Positions 18,315 to 27,984 of a stretch of DNA of 33,546 nucleotides are shown one piece after another. The DNA comes from an uncultured Lachnospiraceae bacterium. Its GTDB lineage: Bacteria; Bacillota; Clostridia; Lachnospirales; Lachnospiraceae. A model generated the notes under the pieces. It did not search any database. It saw nothing but the letters and a program-made list of their open reading frames with translations, and was not told where the DNA came from. Numbering within the stretch: the stretch's first letter is position 1; the number at the start of each line of letters is the position of its first letter. A program made the position numbers and the translations under genes. Location: NCBI GenBank assembly GCA_947179245.1, contig CAMXBD010000023.1, forward strand, positions 1 to 33,546. Direction: 5' to 3'.

Positions 18315-19703
18315 TTAAAATGTAAATTTATCCGCAAAATAAGCATCCAGATCTGTGATCGCGATACGCTCCTGTTCCATGGAATCACGGAATCTCACGG
18401 TTACACAGCCGTCCGTCTCAGAATCAAAGTCATATGTAACACAGAAAGGTGTTCCAATTTCATCCTGCCTGCGGTATCTTTTACCGATGTTTCCTCTATC
18501 ATCAAACTCACAATTATATTTCTTGGATAGATCAGCAAAAATCTTCTCTGCCCCCTCGTTAAGCTTCTTAGAAAGCGGAAGCACACCGATCTTGACAGGT
18601 GCAAGAGCCGGATGGAAATGCAGTACAGTACGCACATCTCCTTCACCGATCTCCTCTTCGTCATACGCGCCGCAAAGTACGGCAAGGAACAGTCTCTCTA
18701 CACCAAGCGACGGCTCAATAACATAAGGAATATATTTCTCATTCTTCGTATCGTCAAAGTAAGACATATCCTCACCAGAAGTATTCTGATGCTGTGTCAG
18801 GTCGTAGTTGGTTCTGTCTGCAATGCCCCACAATTCACCCCATCCGAAGGGAAAGAGAAACTCAATATCCGTAGTTGCCTTGGAATAGAACGAAAGTTCT
18901 TCCGGATCATGATCCCGCACGCGCATCTCTTCTTCTTTCATTCCCAGACTCTTCAAGAAATCAATGCAATACTGTTTCCAGTACGCGAACCACTCCAAAT
19001 CTGTATCCGGCTCACAGAAGAACTCCATCTCCATCTGTTCAAACTCTCTTACACGGAAAATAAAGTTTCCGGGCGTAATCTCATTTCTGAAAGATTTACC
19101 AACCTGACAGATGCCGAAAGGAATCTTTTTACGAGAAGTCCTTTGAACATTCTTAAAATTAACAAAGATACCCTGTGCCGTCTCCGGACGCAGATATACA
19201 GTATTCTTAGCGTCCTCTGTAACACCCTGAAATGTCTTGAACATCAAATTAAACTGTCTGATATCCGTAAAATTATGTTTGCCACAGGTCGGACAGGGAA
19301 TATTATGTTCTTCGATAAAATCTTTCATCTCCTGCTGGCTCCAGCCATCCACGGAACTATCCAGCGTCATACCTTTCTCAGCCACATAATCCTCTATAAT
19401 TTTATCTGCGCGGAATCTTTCATGGCATTCCTTACAGTCCATTAACGGATCAGAAAAGCTTCCCAGATGTCCACTGGCTACCCATGTCTGCGGATTCATT
19501 AAAATGGCGCAGTCCACACCTACGTTATACGGACTTTCCATCACAAATTTCTGCCACCATGCCTTCTTGATATTATTTTTCAACTCCACACCAAGATTAC
19601 CGAAATCCCATGTATTCGCCAATCCCCCATAAATTTCAGAGCCGGGATACACAAATCCTCTCGCTTTTGATAGCGCCACTATTTTTTCCATTGTCTTTTC
19701 CAT
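18315..19703 (-). CDS. glyS: Glycyl-tRNA synthetase (single-chain, eukaryotic-like class)
   Basis: [38 protein letters not shown] and [17 protein letters not shown] motifs. Likely start at [17 protein letters not shown]. Confidence 0.96.
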   Translation of the reverse strand: MEKTMEKIVALSKARGFVYPGSEIYGGLANTWDFGNLGVELKNNIKKAWWQKFVMESPYNVGVDCAILMNPQTWVASGHLGSFSDPLMDCKECHERFRADKIIEDYVAEKGMTLDSSVDGWSQQEMKDFIEEHNIPCPTCGKHNFTDIRQFNLMFKTFQGVTEDAKNTVYLRPETAQGIFVNFKNVQRTSRKKIPFGICQVGKSFRNEITPGNFIFRVREFEQMEMEFFCEPDTDLEWFAYWKQYCIDFLKSLGMKEEEMRVRDHDPEELSFYSKATTDIEFLFPFGWGELWGIADRTNYDLTQHQNTSGEDMSYFDDTKNEKYIPYVIEPSLGVERLFLAVLCGAYDEEEIGEGDVRTVLHFHPALAPVKIGVLPLSKKLNEGAEKIFADLSKKYNCEFDDRGNIGKRYRRQDEIGTPFCVTYDFDSETDGCVTVRFRDSMEQERIAITDLDAYFADKFTF

Positions 19704-19788
19704 AATATACACCCTTTCTATCCTCTCCCGCACATACAGCAGGTTTTTATCGCTCTCTAAATATTCTCATTGACACAATATCAAACAG

Positions 19789-20424
19789 TTACTCAAATAT
19801 GATATAAGATAAAACGCTTTCACCCGTGCCATCCTCTATCTGGGGATGTGTGATGTGAACACCCTTTTTACCGGAAAAAGATACGTCCAGATCGCTCGTG
19901 GCGCTCTGGTTAATGTAAAGTATTTTCCCATAAATATTCACTACCATCTCTTCCGTCGGCTTGGTTCCTATAATTGCAATCTGTGTCTTATCATGATCTT
20001 CTATATAACCTATTTCCATAGGTTTACCGTCTGCCGAAATAAAGGCAATATTTTCCAGTTGATATCCCTGTTGATCTGCCTCCGCCACTGTCCCGACAAA
20101 CATCTCGCGGTGGTTAAAATCATTGTAATCCTGAGCCGTAGCATAATTGAGTTTGATCAAAACCTTGCCGTCTGTCTGATCAACCGATTCAAGCATCACA
20201 CTGTCCGCGCCGTTGTCAGCACAATATTCTGCCACTCTGTCCGACGCCAGCTTTTCAATCTCATCCATATCATAATTTTCTTCAAAACCACCTACGATCT
20301 GATGCGCGATCATTCCGTCTTTACCGATTGAAATGGACTTAACATCCGGCGTTTTTTCACTTCCACAGCCAACAATACCACTGGTTATAGCAAGAACAAT
20401 CAGAATAATCTTCCCTTTTTGCAT
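19789..20424 (-). CDS. Lipoprotein of unknown function
   Basis: 211 aa with signal peptide and lipobox (SGIVGCGS); no domain recognised with certainty. Confidence 0.75.
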   Translation of the reverse strand: MQKGKIILIVLAITSGIVGCGSEKTPDVKSISIGKDGMIAHQIVGGFEENYDMDEIEKLASDRVAEYCADNGADSVMLESVDQTDGKVLIKLNYATAQDYNDFNHREMFVGTVAEADQQGYQLENIAFISADGKPMEIGYIEDHDKTQIAIIGTKPTEEMVVNIYGKILYINQSATSDLDVSFSGKKGVHITHPQIEDGTGESVLSYIIFE

Positions 20425-20477
20425 AAGCTTTCCTCTCTGGTCAATTCTAAACCGTCAACATACTGCATTACATTATA

Positions 20478-21125
20478 TTAAAGATTATCCACAATTTCAA
20501 GACTTTTAAACGTTCTGTCCAGATATCGCCTGCGATAATCATTTGCAATCTCTCCAAGCTGTCCGAGTACCTCGGACGTCACGGTAAAAGTATAAAGCTT
20601 CTCAATGCTCGAATTTGTAATATACGAAACGGTATACTCGGTTGATGTATCCCAATCCCCCTCGGAGGGCATTCCCGGAAATTCTCCGTTAATTACCATT
20701 GCCTTCATCTCAAATATGTATCGAATCAAACGATCCGAAAGTCCCTCGTGCATCAATGCCCGCAGCGATTGGTAGAGGAGTTTTAACATTTCCTTCTCAT
20801 CATTATTCTCTCTGGTGTAATAATCTGTCAATTCCAGAAAATACATGCCGTAATACGCACCCTCAAAATCTTCACGCAATCCTTCAAAATAATTTGATAT
20901 CGCTGCTTCCACGACAGTGTATGAGCTCCTGCCCGCGTATATCTTAAACTCTCCAAAAGAGAAGGGATTCGTCGCCGCAAGCAGTCTGCTTCCCTGCTTG
21001 CGTGCGCCTCTCGCAAACGCTGAGATTTTTCCCTTCTCTTTAGTCAACATCACAATTCTTCTATCATATTCGCCGATTGGCTCAGCCTTTAAAACCATTC
21101 CCGTAATCTGTATATATTCCTGCAT
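20478..21125 (-). CDS. recO: DNA repair protein RecO
   Basis: ITGMVLKAEPIGEYDRRIVMLTKEKGKISAFARGARKQGSRLLAATNPFSFGEF motif; downstream of era. Start at MQEYIQITG. Confidence 0.95.
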   Translation of the reverse strand: MQEYIQITGMVLKAEPIGEYDRRIVMLTKEKGKISAFARGARKQGSRLLAATNPFSFGEFKIYAGRSSYTVVEAAISNYFEGLREDFEGAYYGMYFLELTDYYTRENNDEKEMLKLLYQSLRALMHEGLSDRLIRYIFEMKAMVINGEFPGMPSEGDWDTSTEYTVSYITNSSIEKLYTFTVTSEVLGQLGEIANDYRRRYLDRTFKSLEIVDNL

Positions 21126-21258
21126 GAGAATGTTCTCCCGACTCTTCCTTTCTCTCACAGCCATCCGGCTGTGCATCTTCCTCTGCACTTCTATATGCCA
21201 GAAAATCATCGATCTTCCCGGTAACCATAAATCTTTCCCAGTAATTTATCTCATTCAT
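21082..21258 (-). CDS. YqzL-family-like small protein
   Basis: My translation: MNEINYWERFMVTGKIDDFLAYRSAEEDAQPDGCERKEESGEHSHAGIYTDYGNGFKG* (58 aa). W-E-x-F-x-x-TG-x-I-x-x-(F/Y)-L-x-Y signature and the conserved era-yqzL-recO order. Overlaps the recO start in another frame; absent from the ORF track. Confidence 0.75.
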   Translation of the reverse strand: MNEINYWERFMVTGKIDDFLAYRSAEEDAQPDGCERKEESGEHSHAGIYTDYGNGFKG

Positions 21259-21317
21259 CTTACGCCCCTAATCCTCTCTCATCAACTAGTGTTTAGGGTT
21301 CGCAGATTTGTCTCTTT

Positions 21318-22223
21318 CTATTCTGTTTCTTTCGGATTATAACCGAAATTTTTCAGCAGATAATCACTGTCCCGCCAGTCCTTCTTGACTTTGACCCAAA
21401 GCTTCAGATTTACCTGACATTCCACCAATTCCTCTATATCCGGTCTAGCCATGGAGCCGATCTTCTTGAGCATGCTTCCCTGCTTGCCGATGATAATTCC
21501 TTTATGTGAATCACGCTCACAGACAATGGTCGCCTCGATATCCACAATATGCTTCTTAAACTTCATCATCTCGATCGTAACCGCGATGCCATGTGGAACC
21601 TCTTCTTCCAGACACTTAAGCGCCTTCTCCCTGATCAGCTCTGCCACAATCTGCCGCATCGGCTGATCCGTCACCGTATCTTCATCATAGAAAGGCTCAC
21701 CGTAGGGCAGATACTTCATAATGCACTGAACCAGCACATCCAGACCATCTTTCTTAAGCGCCGATACCGGTACGATCTCTGCAAAATCCAGTTGTGTTCT
21801 GTATGCATCGATAAAAGTCAGTATCAATTCTTTCTTAACAGTATCGATCTTGTTGATAACCAGTATGACCGGCGTTTTCGTCTTCTTTAACTGTTCAATG
21901 ATATGCTGCTCTCCCGCACCGATATAGTCCGTAGGTTCCACAAGCCACAAAATCACATCCACCTCGGATAATGTGCGTTCCGCCACATTAACCATGTAAG
22001 TTCCCAGTTTATTCTTTGCCTTATGGATACCCGGCGTATCTAAGAATACGATCTGTCCTTCCTCCGCGGTGTATACCGTCTGAATGCGGTTACGGGTAGT
22101 CTGCGGTCTGTTGGACGTAATGGCAATCTTTTGTCCAATCAGCGCATTCATCAGTGTGGATTTTCCCACATTAGGTCTGCCGATCAAAGTGGCAAACCCG
22201 GATTTGAATTGTTTGTTCTCCAT
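21318..22223 (-). CDS. era: GTPase Era
   Basis: FATLIGRPNVGKSTLMNALIGQKIAITSNRPQTTRNRI and DTPGIHKAKNKLG. Start at MENKQFKSGF. The ORF-track N-terminal extension is an Arg-rich read-through of a repeat in the neighbouring gene. Confidence 0.97.
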   Translation of the reverse strand: MENKQFKSGFATLIGRPNVGKSTLMNALIGQKIAITSNRPQTTRNRIQTVYTAEEGQIVFLDTPGIHKAKNKLGTYMVNVAERTLSEVDVILWLVEPTDYIGAGEQHIIEQLKKTKTPVILVINKIDTVKKELILTFIDAYRTQLDFAEIVPVSALKKDGLDVLVQCIMKYLPYGEPFYDEDTVTDQPMRQIVAELIREKALKCLEEEVPHGIAVTIEMMKFKKHIVDIEATIVCERDSHKGIIIGKQGSMLKKIGSMARPDIEELVECQVNLKLWVKVKKDWRDSDYLLKNFGYNPKETE

Positions 22224-22236
22224 AAATTTCCTCTCG

Positions 22237-23373
22237 TTATTCTTTTCCTTCAGATTGTTCCGAAGGAGTCTCGTTCGATGCCTGTGCGTCAGGCTGTCCT
22301 TCCTGTCCGGAGTTCTGCATCTGATATGGATTCTGCATCTGATAAGGGGTCTGCATCTGGTACGGGTTGGCATTCATACGCTTCGCAGCCATCTTTGCAC
22401 TGCGCTTCGCCATCACTTTACAGATCCATTTCACGATCAATATTATAATAATGATAATGACAGCCCACACTGCCAGATACGGAAGATTCACTACAAACCA
22501 GATCCCAAAATTGCTGATACCACGGCCGACGCCTCTCATACTATCCATAAATCCGTTCTTAATACGTTCTCCGGTAGTAACTTCCTCAGTGGGTGTATAC
22601 CGTTCTACCTCATCAATAGACAAGTACACCGTACTGTAATCGATCTTATTATCATAGGTGCGAAGCTGGGATTCCATGCTTTCAAGCTGATAGCGGACTT
22701 CCGACAGTCTTCCCTCTATCGTGATAATGTCTTCCACAGTCTCCGCCTGTTCCATCAGCTCAATCAACCTGTCCTGCTCCGCAGTAAGCGCTTTCTTGTG
22801 GCTCTCCAGATCTACATACTGCAAAGTTACATCTACCACATTCTCTGATCTGCTCACTATATTGGACTGTTCGCCTACTTCCTCCAGAAAAGCACTCAGA
22901 TTTTCTTTCGGAATGCGCACCGTCATACTGGCATAACGCAGATACTTGGTGCCGACATAATCTGAAGAATAATGATCATTCCTGCTGTAACTCGACATAT
23001 CTTCTATGTAACCGCCAAGTGCCGTGACTCTTTGTTCCAGATTCGGAACAAGTGTGTCAAACTGCTCCGTCTCCACATTTAAATTTACATTCTTAATCAG
23101 TTTCCTGCCCGCCAGAGCGTCCTGCGATGCATTTTCTCCGGCTTCTGCTGCATCTTCATAATCATACTCCTCCATTGCCGCCTCTGCCGGAGCTGCTTGT
23201 GTGCTGCTGAGGGAATAACTTCCTCCGTCATATGCTGCCGTATCATAGGCGGCTTCATAGGCATTTTCCGTTACCCCGGCAGCAGAGTCAGCGCTGGAGC
23301 CTCCACAGCCGGTAAGCGCTGCTGCCAGCGCTCCTGCTGCAAGTAATATCTTCATCATGTTTTTCTTTTTCAT
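22237..23373 (-). CDS. DUF4349-type lipoprotein
   Basis: Lipobox (AAALTGCGGS), GRKLIKNVNLNVETEQFDTLVPNLEQRVTALGGYIEDM...LRYASMTVRIPKENLSAFL typical of DUF4349, and a C-terminal TM helix. Confidence 0.85.
   Translation of the reverse strand: MKKKNMMKILLAAGALAAALTGCGGSSADSAAGVTENAYEAAYDTAAYDGGSYSLSSTQAAPAEAAMEEYDYEDAAEAGENASQDALAGRKLIKNVNLNVETEQFDTLVPNLEQRVTALGGYIEDMSSYSRNDHYSSDYVGTKYLRYASMTVRIPKENLSAFLEEVGEQSNIVSRSENVVDVTLQYVDLESHKKALTAEQDRLIELMEQAETVEDIITIEGRLSEVRYQLESMESQLRTYDNKIDYSTVYLSIDEVERYTPTEEVTTGERIKNGFMDSMRGVGRGISNFGIWFVVNLPYLAVWAVIIIIIILIVKWICKVMAKRSAKMAAKRMNANPYQMQTPYQMQNPYQMQNSGQEGQPDAQASNETPSEQSEGKE
22313..22370 (-). repeat. Three 18-nt in-frame repeats encoding PYQMQx units in the DUF4349 protein tail
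   Basis: Protein segment NPYQMQTPYQMQNPYQMQNSGQ; DNA shows three CTGCATCTG-containing units at 18-nt spacing. Confidence 0.85.
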
Positions 23374-23485
23374 ACTGTTCCTCCTCCATACTTTAAATTC
23401 CTTACTTCTCCCATGGGCAGACGCTAACATCCGCCTCTATTTAGAATACCTCTCATAGAAGAAAAAGGTTGCATATCATATATAT

Positions 23486-26404
23486 TTAGTGGAACAGATA
23501 ATCCGTGCGCTCAAACATTCCGCTGTTCTCTTTGATATTCTCCTCATTTCCTACAACACACAGACAATCTTCATCCATAAAAGCCCGGATATACTCCGCC
23601 AGTCCCCGGATCGTATCTGCATCTGCCGCTAAGAGTTCATCCCTGTTCTGCTGTACTTTCTCATAAGGATAGTGTGTCATATAACCCGTGAGGGAATAAG
23701 TTCCTTTCATAGCGGGCGTCATCGGTATATCCATCTCACTGACCGCTCCGATGATATACTGCGTCATAGTTCTCTCGTCCGCCTCAAAATGAGCAATATA
23801 ATCCGCCGCATTCTCGTAAACATCGATCGTATTCTTCAGGTTAGGATCCCTGTAAGATACAAAATAACTCTCCCCAGATCTGCCGAAACTGCACATACAT
23901 CCGTATGCACCGCCCTTCACGCGCACCTGTGTCCAGAGGTAATCATATCCTAACAGTACGCGAAGCACCTTGAGTGCACCATTGTAGGGAAGCCCTTTTG
24001 TCTCATAATTACCTGCACGGCATACATACTGTATCTGTGCCGAAGTCATAAATCCCTCATTTTTTCTGACTGGCTGGGGATCATATCCATCCTCGGCAAC
24101 CGGATCGGTATACAGACTGTCTTTCAATTTCCTGATCAGTTCCTCGATTCCGCTTAGTCCTTCTTTTTCGGCAGTGTAATCCACCATAAGATTTTCCGGA
24201 CGGAAAATATAACGAATAACTTTCTGCAGATTCTCTGCCAGTTCTTCCTTCTTAACGTCAAAGTTCTTCTCTAAATCCTCCACAAACTGATAGAAAGGAA
24301 TACCATTAATATGCTCTAACACCATAGCCGGTTTAGACAGATAGGATAACGCTCTGCCCGCTGCCAGAGTATGTCCTGCCGACATCATCTCCGCCTGCTT
24401 ACAGGAACGTGCTTCCGCCACCAGCTCAAAGAGACGTTTCGTATCAGTGTAGTCGGAACGGGTCAATATTTCCTGTGCAAGTTCAAACGCCTGAGGAAGA
24501 TACTCATACAGCACCTTAACTTTCAAGTCGAGAGTCGCCGTATATTTCGACAGATCACGCGCATCCGTATAGGTGTTGACCGCCGGAGCAATCCCACCGG
24601 TCTGTATGTTGATTTCATTGTACAACTCGCTGTAACTGTAATGCTCCGTGCTAACCAGACCCAGAATCGTCTTTAAGATTCCTACATAGGGAAACAACTT
24701 CTCAGGCACCTGCTTAAGATCAAACATAAACCGTAGATATCCTATACCATTGGTAAAAATGTCATGGTACAATAACACCGTGTCATCTACCTTCTTCTCC
24801 TCATTATAATAAGGTGCCGCTTCCTTCTTCATATCTGATCTGGACAGCAGCGGAATCTTCTCCAAGTCTTCTTTACGGCTCGGCTCTTCCTGATACTTTT
24901 TTAACTCTTCTGTCTCTTTGACAATTCGCTCAATTTCTTCCTTGCTCATGGAAGATTTCTTTGCCGCCAATTCCTCTGCCAGCTGCTTTTCTTTTCTTCC
25001 TGTCAGTCCCTTGACCGGCTTAAGCACTACCACGCTCTTGTGTGTATTGTGAACCAGATAATCTCTGATCAGCTCTTCATAATATGAGGTGTCTACCTCC
25101 TGCTTCAACTCCTGATAAGTCGCCAAAAGCTCCACATTGCTAAAGGGCTGGGAATCATCATAGAGCCAAGTATCTAACATCTGCAGCCCATACATGAGTC
25201 CTTTCGGATGAGAGCCGAAGTCCGCCTCCCTGTATTTAAACTCACTGTTATTTAAATTTGCCCTGATTGCCTTCTTATCCAGTCCGCTCTCGGATAGTTT
25301 TGCCAAAGTCTCCTCCACGACGCGGATAAACTCATCCTTCTGATCTGCATTGGCATTCTTGGCTATCATAGAAAAATAAGGCTGTTTAATCGTATCATAC
25401 GCACAGTTTAAATCCGTACCGATTCCCGCATCCAGAAGTGCCTGTTTGATTGGCGCTCCCGGCACCAGACACAGCACATCCACAAGTGTTGAAAACGCAT
25501 AACAAAATTTCCTGTCCGGTTGTTCACCCAAAGAAATATTATATGCCAGATAAGTATTATCCCTCTCTGACTCGCTCTCCATAATCGGATACTCCTTTTC
25601 TACTGACACAGTCTCCTTGAATGCAGGTTCGGTCGCAAGCGCTGAGTCCACTGCAAGCGCATCATATTTAGAGAGATATTCCTCGTCGATATACTGTAAC
25701 TTTTCCGCCATATCCATATCGCCATACAGATAGATATAGCTGTTGGATGGATGATAATATTTCTGATGAAAAGCAATGAACTCCTCATAAGTCAGCTTAG
25801 GAATCACATCCGGATCACCGCCCGACTCTACAGAATATGCAGTGTGGGGATAAAGAGAATTCATAATTTCTCTCCAAAGCACATCATCCGGAGATGAATA
25901 GGCTCCTTTCATCTCACTGTAGACAACGCCGTTAATCGTAAGCGCATCATCGGCATTGTCCATCTCGTAGTGCCATCCTTCCTGTTTAAAAATCTTCTCC
26001 TCATGATAGATATTCGGATGTAGAACCGCATCCAGATAGACATCCATCAGATTCTGAAAATCCTTATCGTTGCAGCTTGCAACGGGATACACCGTCTTAT
26101 CCGGATAAGTCATCGCATTTAAAAAAGTATTTAACGAACCTTTTGCCAGCTCAATAAACGGATCTTTGACCGGAAATTTGTCGGAACCGCAGAGTACAGT
26201 ATGTTCCACGATATGAGCTACACCGGTACTGTCCTTCGGCGGTGTCCGAAATCCGATATAGAATACTTTATTCTCATCATCATTGGACAAAAGTGCAACT
26301 CTCGCTCCCGTTTTATTATGTTTTAATAAGTAACTGATTGAATTCAGCTCCTTGATTTCTTTCTTTTCCAATAGTGTATAAGCCTGTAACTGTTCTATCT
26401 GCAT
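23486..26404 (-). CDS. M16C-family zinc metalloprotease (presequence protease/insulinase-like)
   Basis: 972 aa; inverted zinc motif HIVEHTVLCGS (HxxEH), with the M16C-associated region mid-protein. Confidence 0.93.
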   Translation of the reverse strand: MQIEQLQAYTLLEKKEIKELNSISYLLKHNKTGARVALLSNDDENKVFYIGFRTPPKDSTGVAHIVEHTVLCGSDKFPVKDPFIELAKGSLNTFLNAMTYPDKTVYPVASCNDKDFQNLMDVYLDAVLHPNIYHEEKIFKQEGWHYEMDNADDALTINGVVYSEMKGAYSSPDDVLWREIMNSLYPHTAYSVESGGDPDVIPKLTYEEFIAFHQKYYHPSNSYIYLYGDMDMAEKLQYIDEEYLSKYDALAVDSALATEPAFKETVSVEKEYPIMESESERDNTYLAYNISLGEQPDRKFCYAFSTLVDVLCLVPGAPIKQALLDAGIGTDLNCAYDTIKQPYFSMIAKNANADQKDEFIRVVEETLAKLSESGLDKKAIRANLNNSEFKYREADFGSHPKGLMYGLQMLDTWLYDDSQPFSNVELLATYQELKQEVDTSYYEELIRDYLVHNTHKSVVVLKPVKGLTGRKEKQLAEELAAKKSSMSKEEIERIVKETEELKKYQEEPSRKEDLEKIPLLSRSDMKKEAAPYYNEEKKVDDTVLLYHDIFTNGIGYLRFMFDLKQVPEKLFPYVGILKTILGLVSTEHYSYSELYNEINIQTGGIAPAVNTYTDARDLSKYTATLDLKVKVLYEYLPQAFELAQEILTRSDYTDTKRLFELVAEARSCKQAEMMSAGHTLAAGRALSYLSKPAMVLEHINGIPFYQFVEDLEKNFDVKKEELAENLQKVIRYIFRPENLMVDYTAEKEGLSGIEELIRKLKDSLYTDPVAEDGYDPQPVRKNEGFMTSAQIQYVCRAGNYETKGLPYNGALKVLRVLLGYDYLWTQVRVKGGAYGCMCSFGRSGESYFVSYRDPNLKNTIDVYENAADYIAHFEADERTMTQYIIGAVSEMDIPMTPAMKGTYSLTGYMTHYPYEKVQQNRDELLAADADTIRGLAEYIRAFMDEDCLCVVGNEENIKENSGMFERTDYLFH

Positions 26405-26475
26405 CGATCGTACAAACTCCTTTCCTGTTCATTTACTGATTCAGCATATAGTATACCACTGTTTTTAAAACTTAG

Positions 26476-26540
26476 CAAAAAAGTAAATTTGCTTCGCAAA
26501 TTAACTTTGCGGGATTTGTTGCGCAAACCCGGAAAAATCA
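26476..26540. repeat. Intergenic palindromic element, copy A
   Basis: Shares the exact 14-mer CAAAAAAGTAAATT with copy B. Contains AATTTGC-TTC-GCAAATT (26486-26502) and CGGGATTTG...CAAACCCG (26510-26531) inverted repeats. Confidence 0.55.
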
Positions 26541-26558
26541 TAAAATTTCACATAAAGA

Positions 26559-26594
26559 AACAGACAGAGCATAGTCGACATAGCCCTGTCTGTT
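26559..26594. terminator. Strong hairpin, possible terminator
   Basis: AACAGACAG (26559-26567) / CTGTCTGTT (26586-26594). On the minus strand it is followed by the weak T-run TTTCTTT. Confidence 0.45.
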
Positions 26595-26781
26595 CCATGT
26601 AAAAAGGGAATTTTACATTAAATATATTTTAAATAATTAAAATATATTTCAAGAAATTGTTGTCAGTTCGCCGCTGTTCCTGTCTGACAATGTCAGTTTA
26701 ACAGATAATACTGCGATAGGCAAGTCGATTTTCGGATATTATGCTGTTATTTATCGCGCACTTCAACATATATCTGCCTAA

Positions 26782-27204
26782 TCATACGCTAAATGCCATA
26801 ATCGCCAGTTTCGACAAGATCAGTTCCTGTATAATCATCCCGCATTGTTTCTTTTTTGCCAGATTCATCTGTACCAATTCGTCCAATTTCATCACCTTGT
26901 TCTCATATACCATCTTTTCTTTGCCGAAAAAGCTCTTCTTCTGGACAAGCATGCTGACCTTTACTTTCGCTTTGAGCTTCATATAAGTCCTATACGAAAA
27001 TTGATCCGGAGTCATGTAATACAGCTGGCTCTCCAGCGTTGTCTCCGGATCGGTGTCTTTCAAAATATAATGTTCCACAATACATTTGTATTTAAAAGAA
27101 ACCATCTCTTGTTCCATAATCTCCGCGTAACTGAATCTCGCACCCAGATAAGCGTAACTTGTATCCTGAATAAAATATTTAAAATCATTATCCTGATAGT
27201 CCAC
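26782..27204 (-). CDS. Hypothetical protein
   Basis: 140 aa, 8-nt gap to the upstream sigma-like gene, no recognised motif. Confidence 0.65.
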   Translation of the reverse strand: MDYQDNDFKYFIQDTSYAYLGARFSYAEIMEQEMVSFKYKCIVEHYILKDTDPETTLESQLYYMTPDQFSYRTYMKLKAKVKVSMLVQKKSFFGKEKMVYENKVMKLDELVQMNLAKKKQCGMIIQELILSKLAIMAFSV

Positions 27205-27212
27205 TACAGCAC

Positions 27213-27953
27213 CTATGCCTCTCTCTCCAAATCCTCAATCTTGCCGCCGCTCATACGGACAGCGTCCTCTATTGCCTTCCTGCTGATGCCCGACTCTTCC
27301 ATGACTTCTTCTATCGTCACTTTTCTGTGAAGTTCTCCGGCTAATTCTCTTGCGGCATCCGCTACCTTATTAACCTTCTCCGCTATTCTTTTATCTTTCT
27401 TAGCCTCCTCAGCATTTTCCGTAATATACTCTTCCATGGCATCCATAATCATCTTGCCGAGCATCCCCTGCGCCTCCGACTCATGTTCCAGTGCACCCAG
27501 CATGGTTACTCCCATCGCCAGCGCAACATTGCCCTCTCCGATCAGATCCTCAAGATATACGCCCTGTCCGGCATAAAGCTTCGCAATCTGCGCTACTTCC
27601 GGCAGATATACTTCCGTCAGCCGTTTCTGCGCATCCGTATCTCCTGCCATGGCAGACAGAGTGATTGCTTCCCGTTCTCCCGCTGACACTTCCGGCAGCT
27701 CCTGAAGTTCATTAAGATAAGTGTCCAGATAGTCCTTCTCCTCATCTGCCAGATACTCCTCCAAGTCCACAGGCTCCCCAATACCGATCTTATGCTGGTG
27801 CAGATATCCGTAGACCATCTCCATCTGTTCTTCGCTAAGCCCCAGAGACGCAAAAGCATCCTGCACCTGCTCCTTAGAGATACAATTGCCCTGTTCCTTG
27901 GCAGTCTTTTTCACCTGCTCTAATGTCTTTCCAAATAAAATTTCCTGATTCAT
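27213..27953 (-). CDS. Sigma-70-like protein apparently lacking region 4
   Basis: Resembles RpoD regions 1.1, 1.2, 2.1-2.2 (YLADEEKDYLDTYLNELQELPEVSAGEREAITLSAMAGDTDAQKRLTEVYLPEVAQIAKLYAGQGVYLEDLIGEGNVALAMGV) and 3.0/3.1 (AEKVNKVADAARELAGELHRKVTIEEVMEESGISRKAIEDAVRMSGG). The protein ends before region 4. Confidence 0.7.
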   Translation of the reverse strand: MNQEILFGKTLEQVKKTAKEQGNCISKEQVQDAFASLGLSEEQMEMVYGYLHQHKIGIGEPVDLEEYLADEEKDYLDTYLNELQELPEVSAGEREAITLSAMAGDTDAQKRLTEVYLPEVAQIAKLYAGQGVYLEDLIGEGNVALAMGVTMLGALEHESEAQGMLGKMIMDAMEEYITENAEEAKKDKRIAEKVNKVADAARELAGELHRKVTIEEVMEESGISRKAIEDAVRMSGGKIEDLEREA

Positions 27954-27984
27954 GTCAGTATTCCTTATCATTCATTGAGTAATT

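Noticed and set aside
18612-19445. 277-aa plus-strand ORF
   Set aside because: Antisense to glyS; no domain signature.
22313-22370. CRISPR-like short repeats
   Set aside because: Contiguous in-frame codon repeats encoding PYQMQ with no spacers.
22224-22373. N-terminal 50-aa extension of Era (RTRCRPLIRCRIHIRCR...)
   Set aside because: Out-of-frame reading of the PYQMQ repeat of the DUF4349 gene; the canonical Era start with RBS is at 22223.
22084-22848. 254-aa plus-strand ORF
   Set aside because: Spans the era/DUF4349 junction in antisense; composition typical of a shadow ORF.
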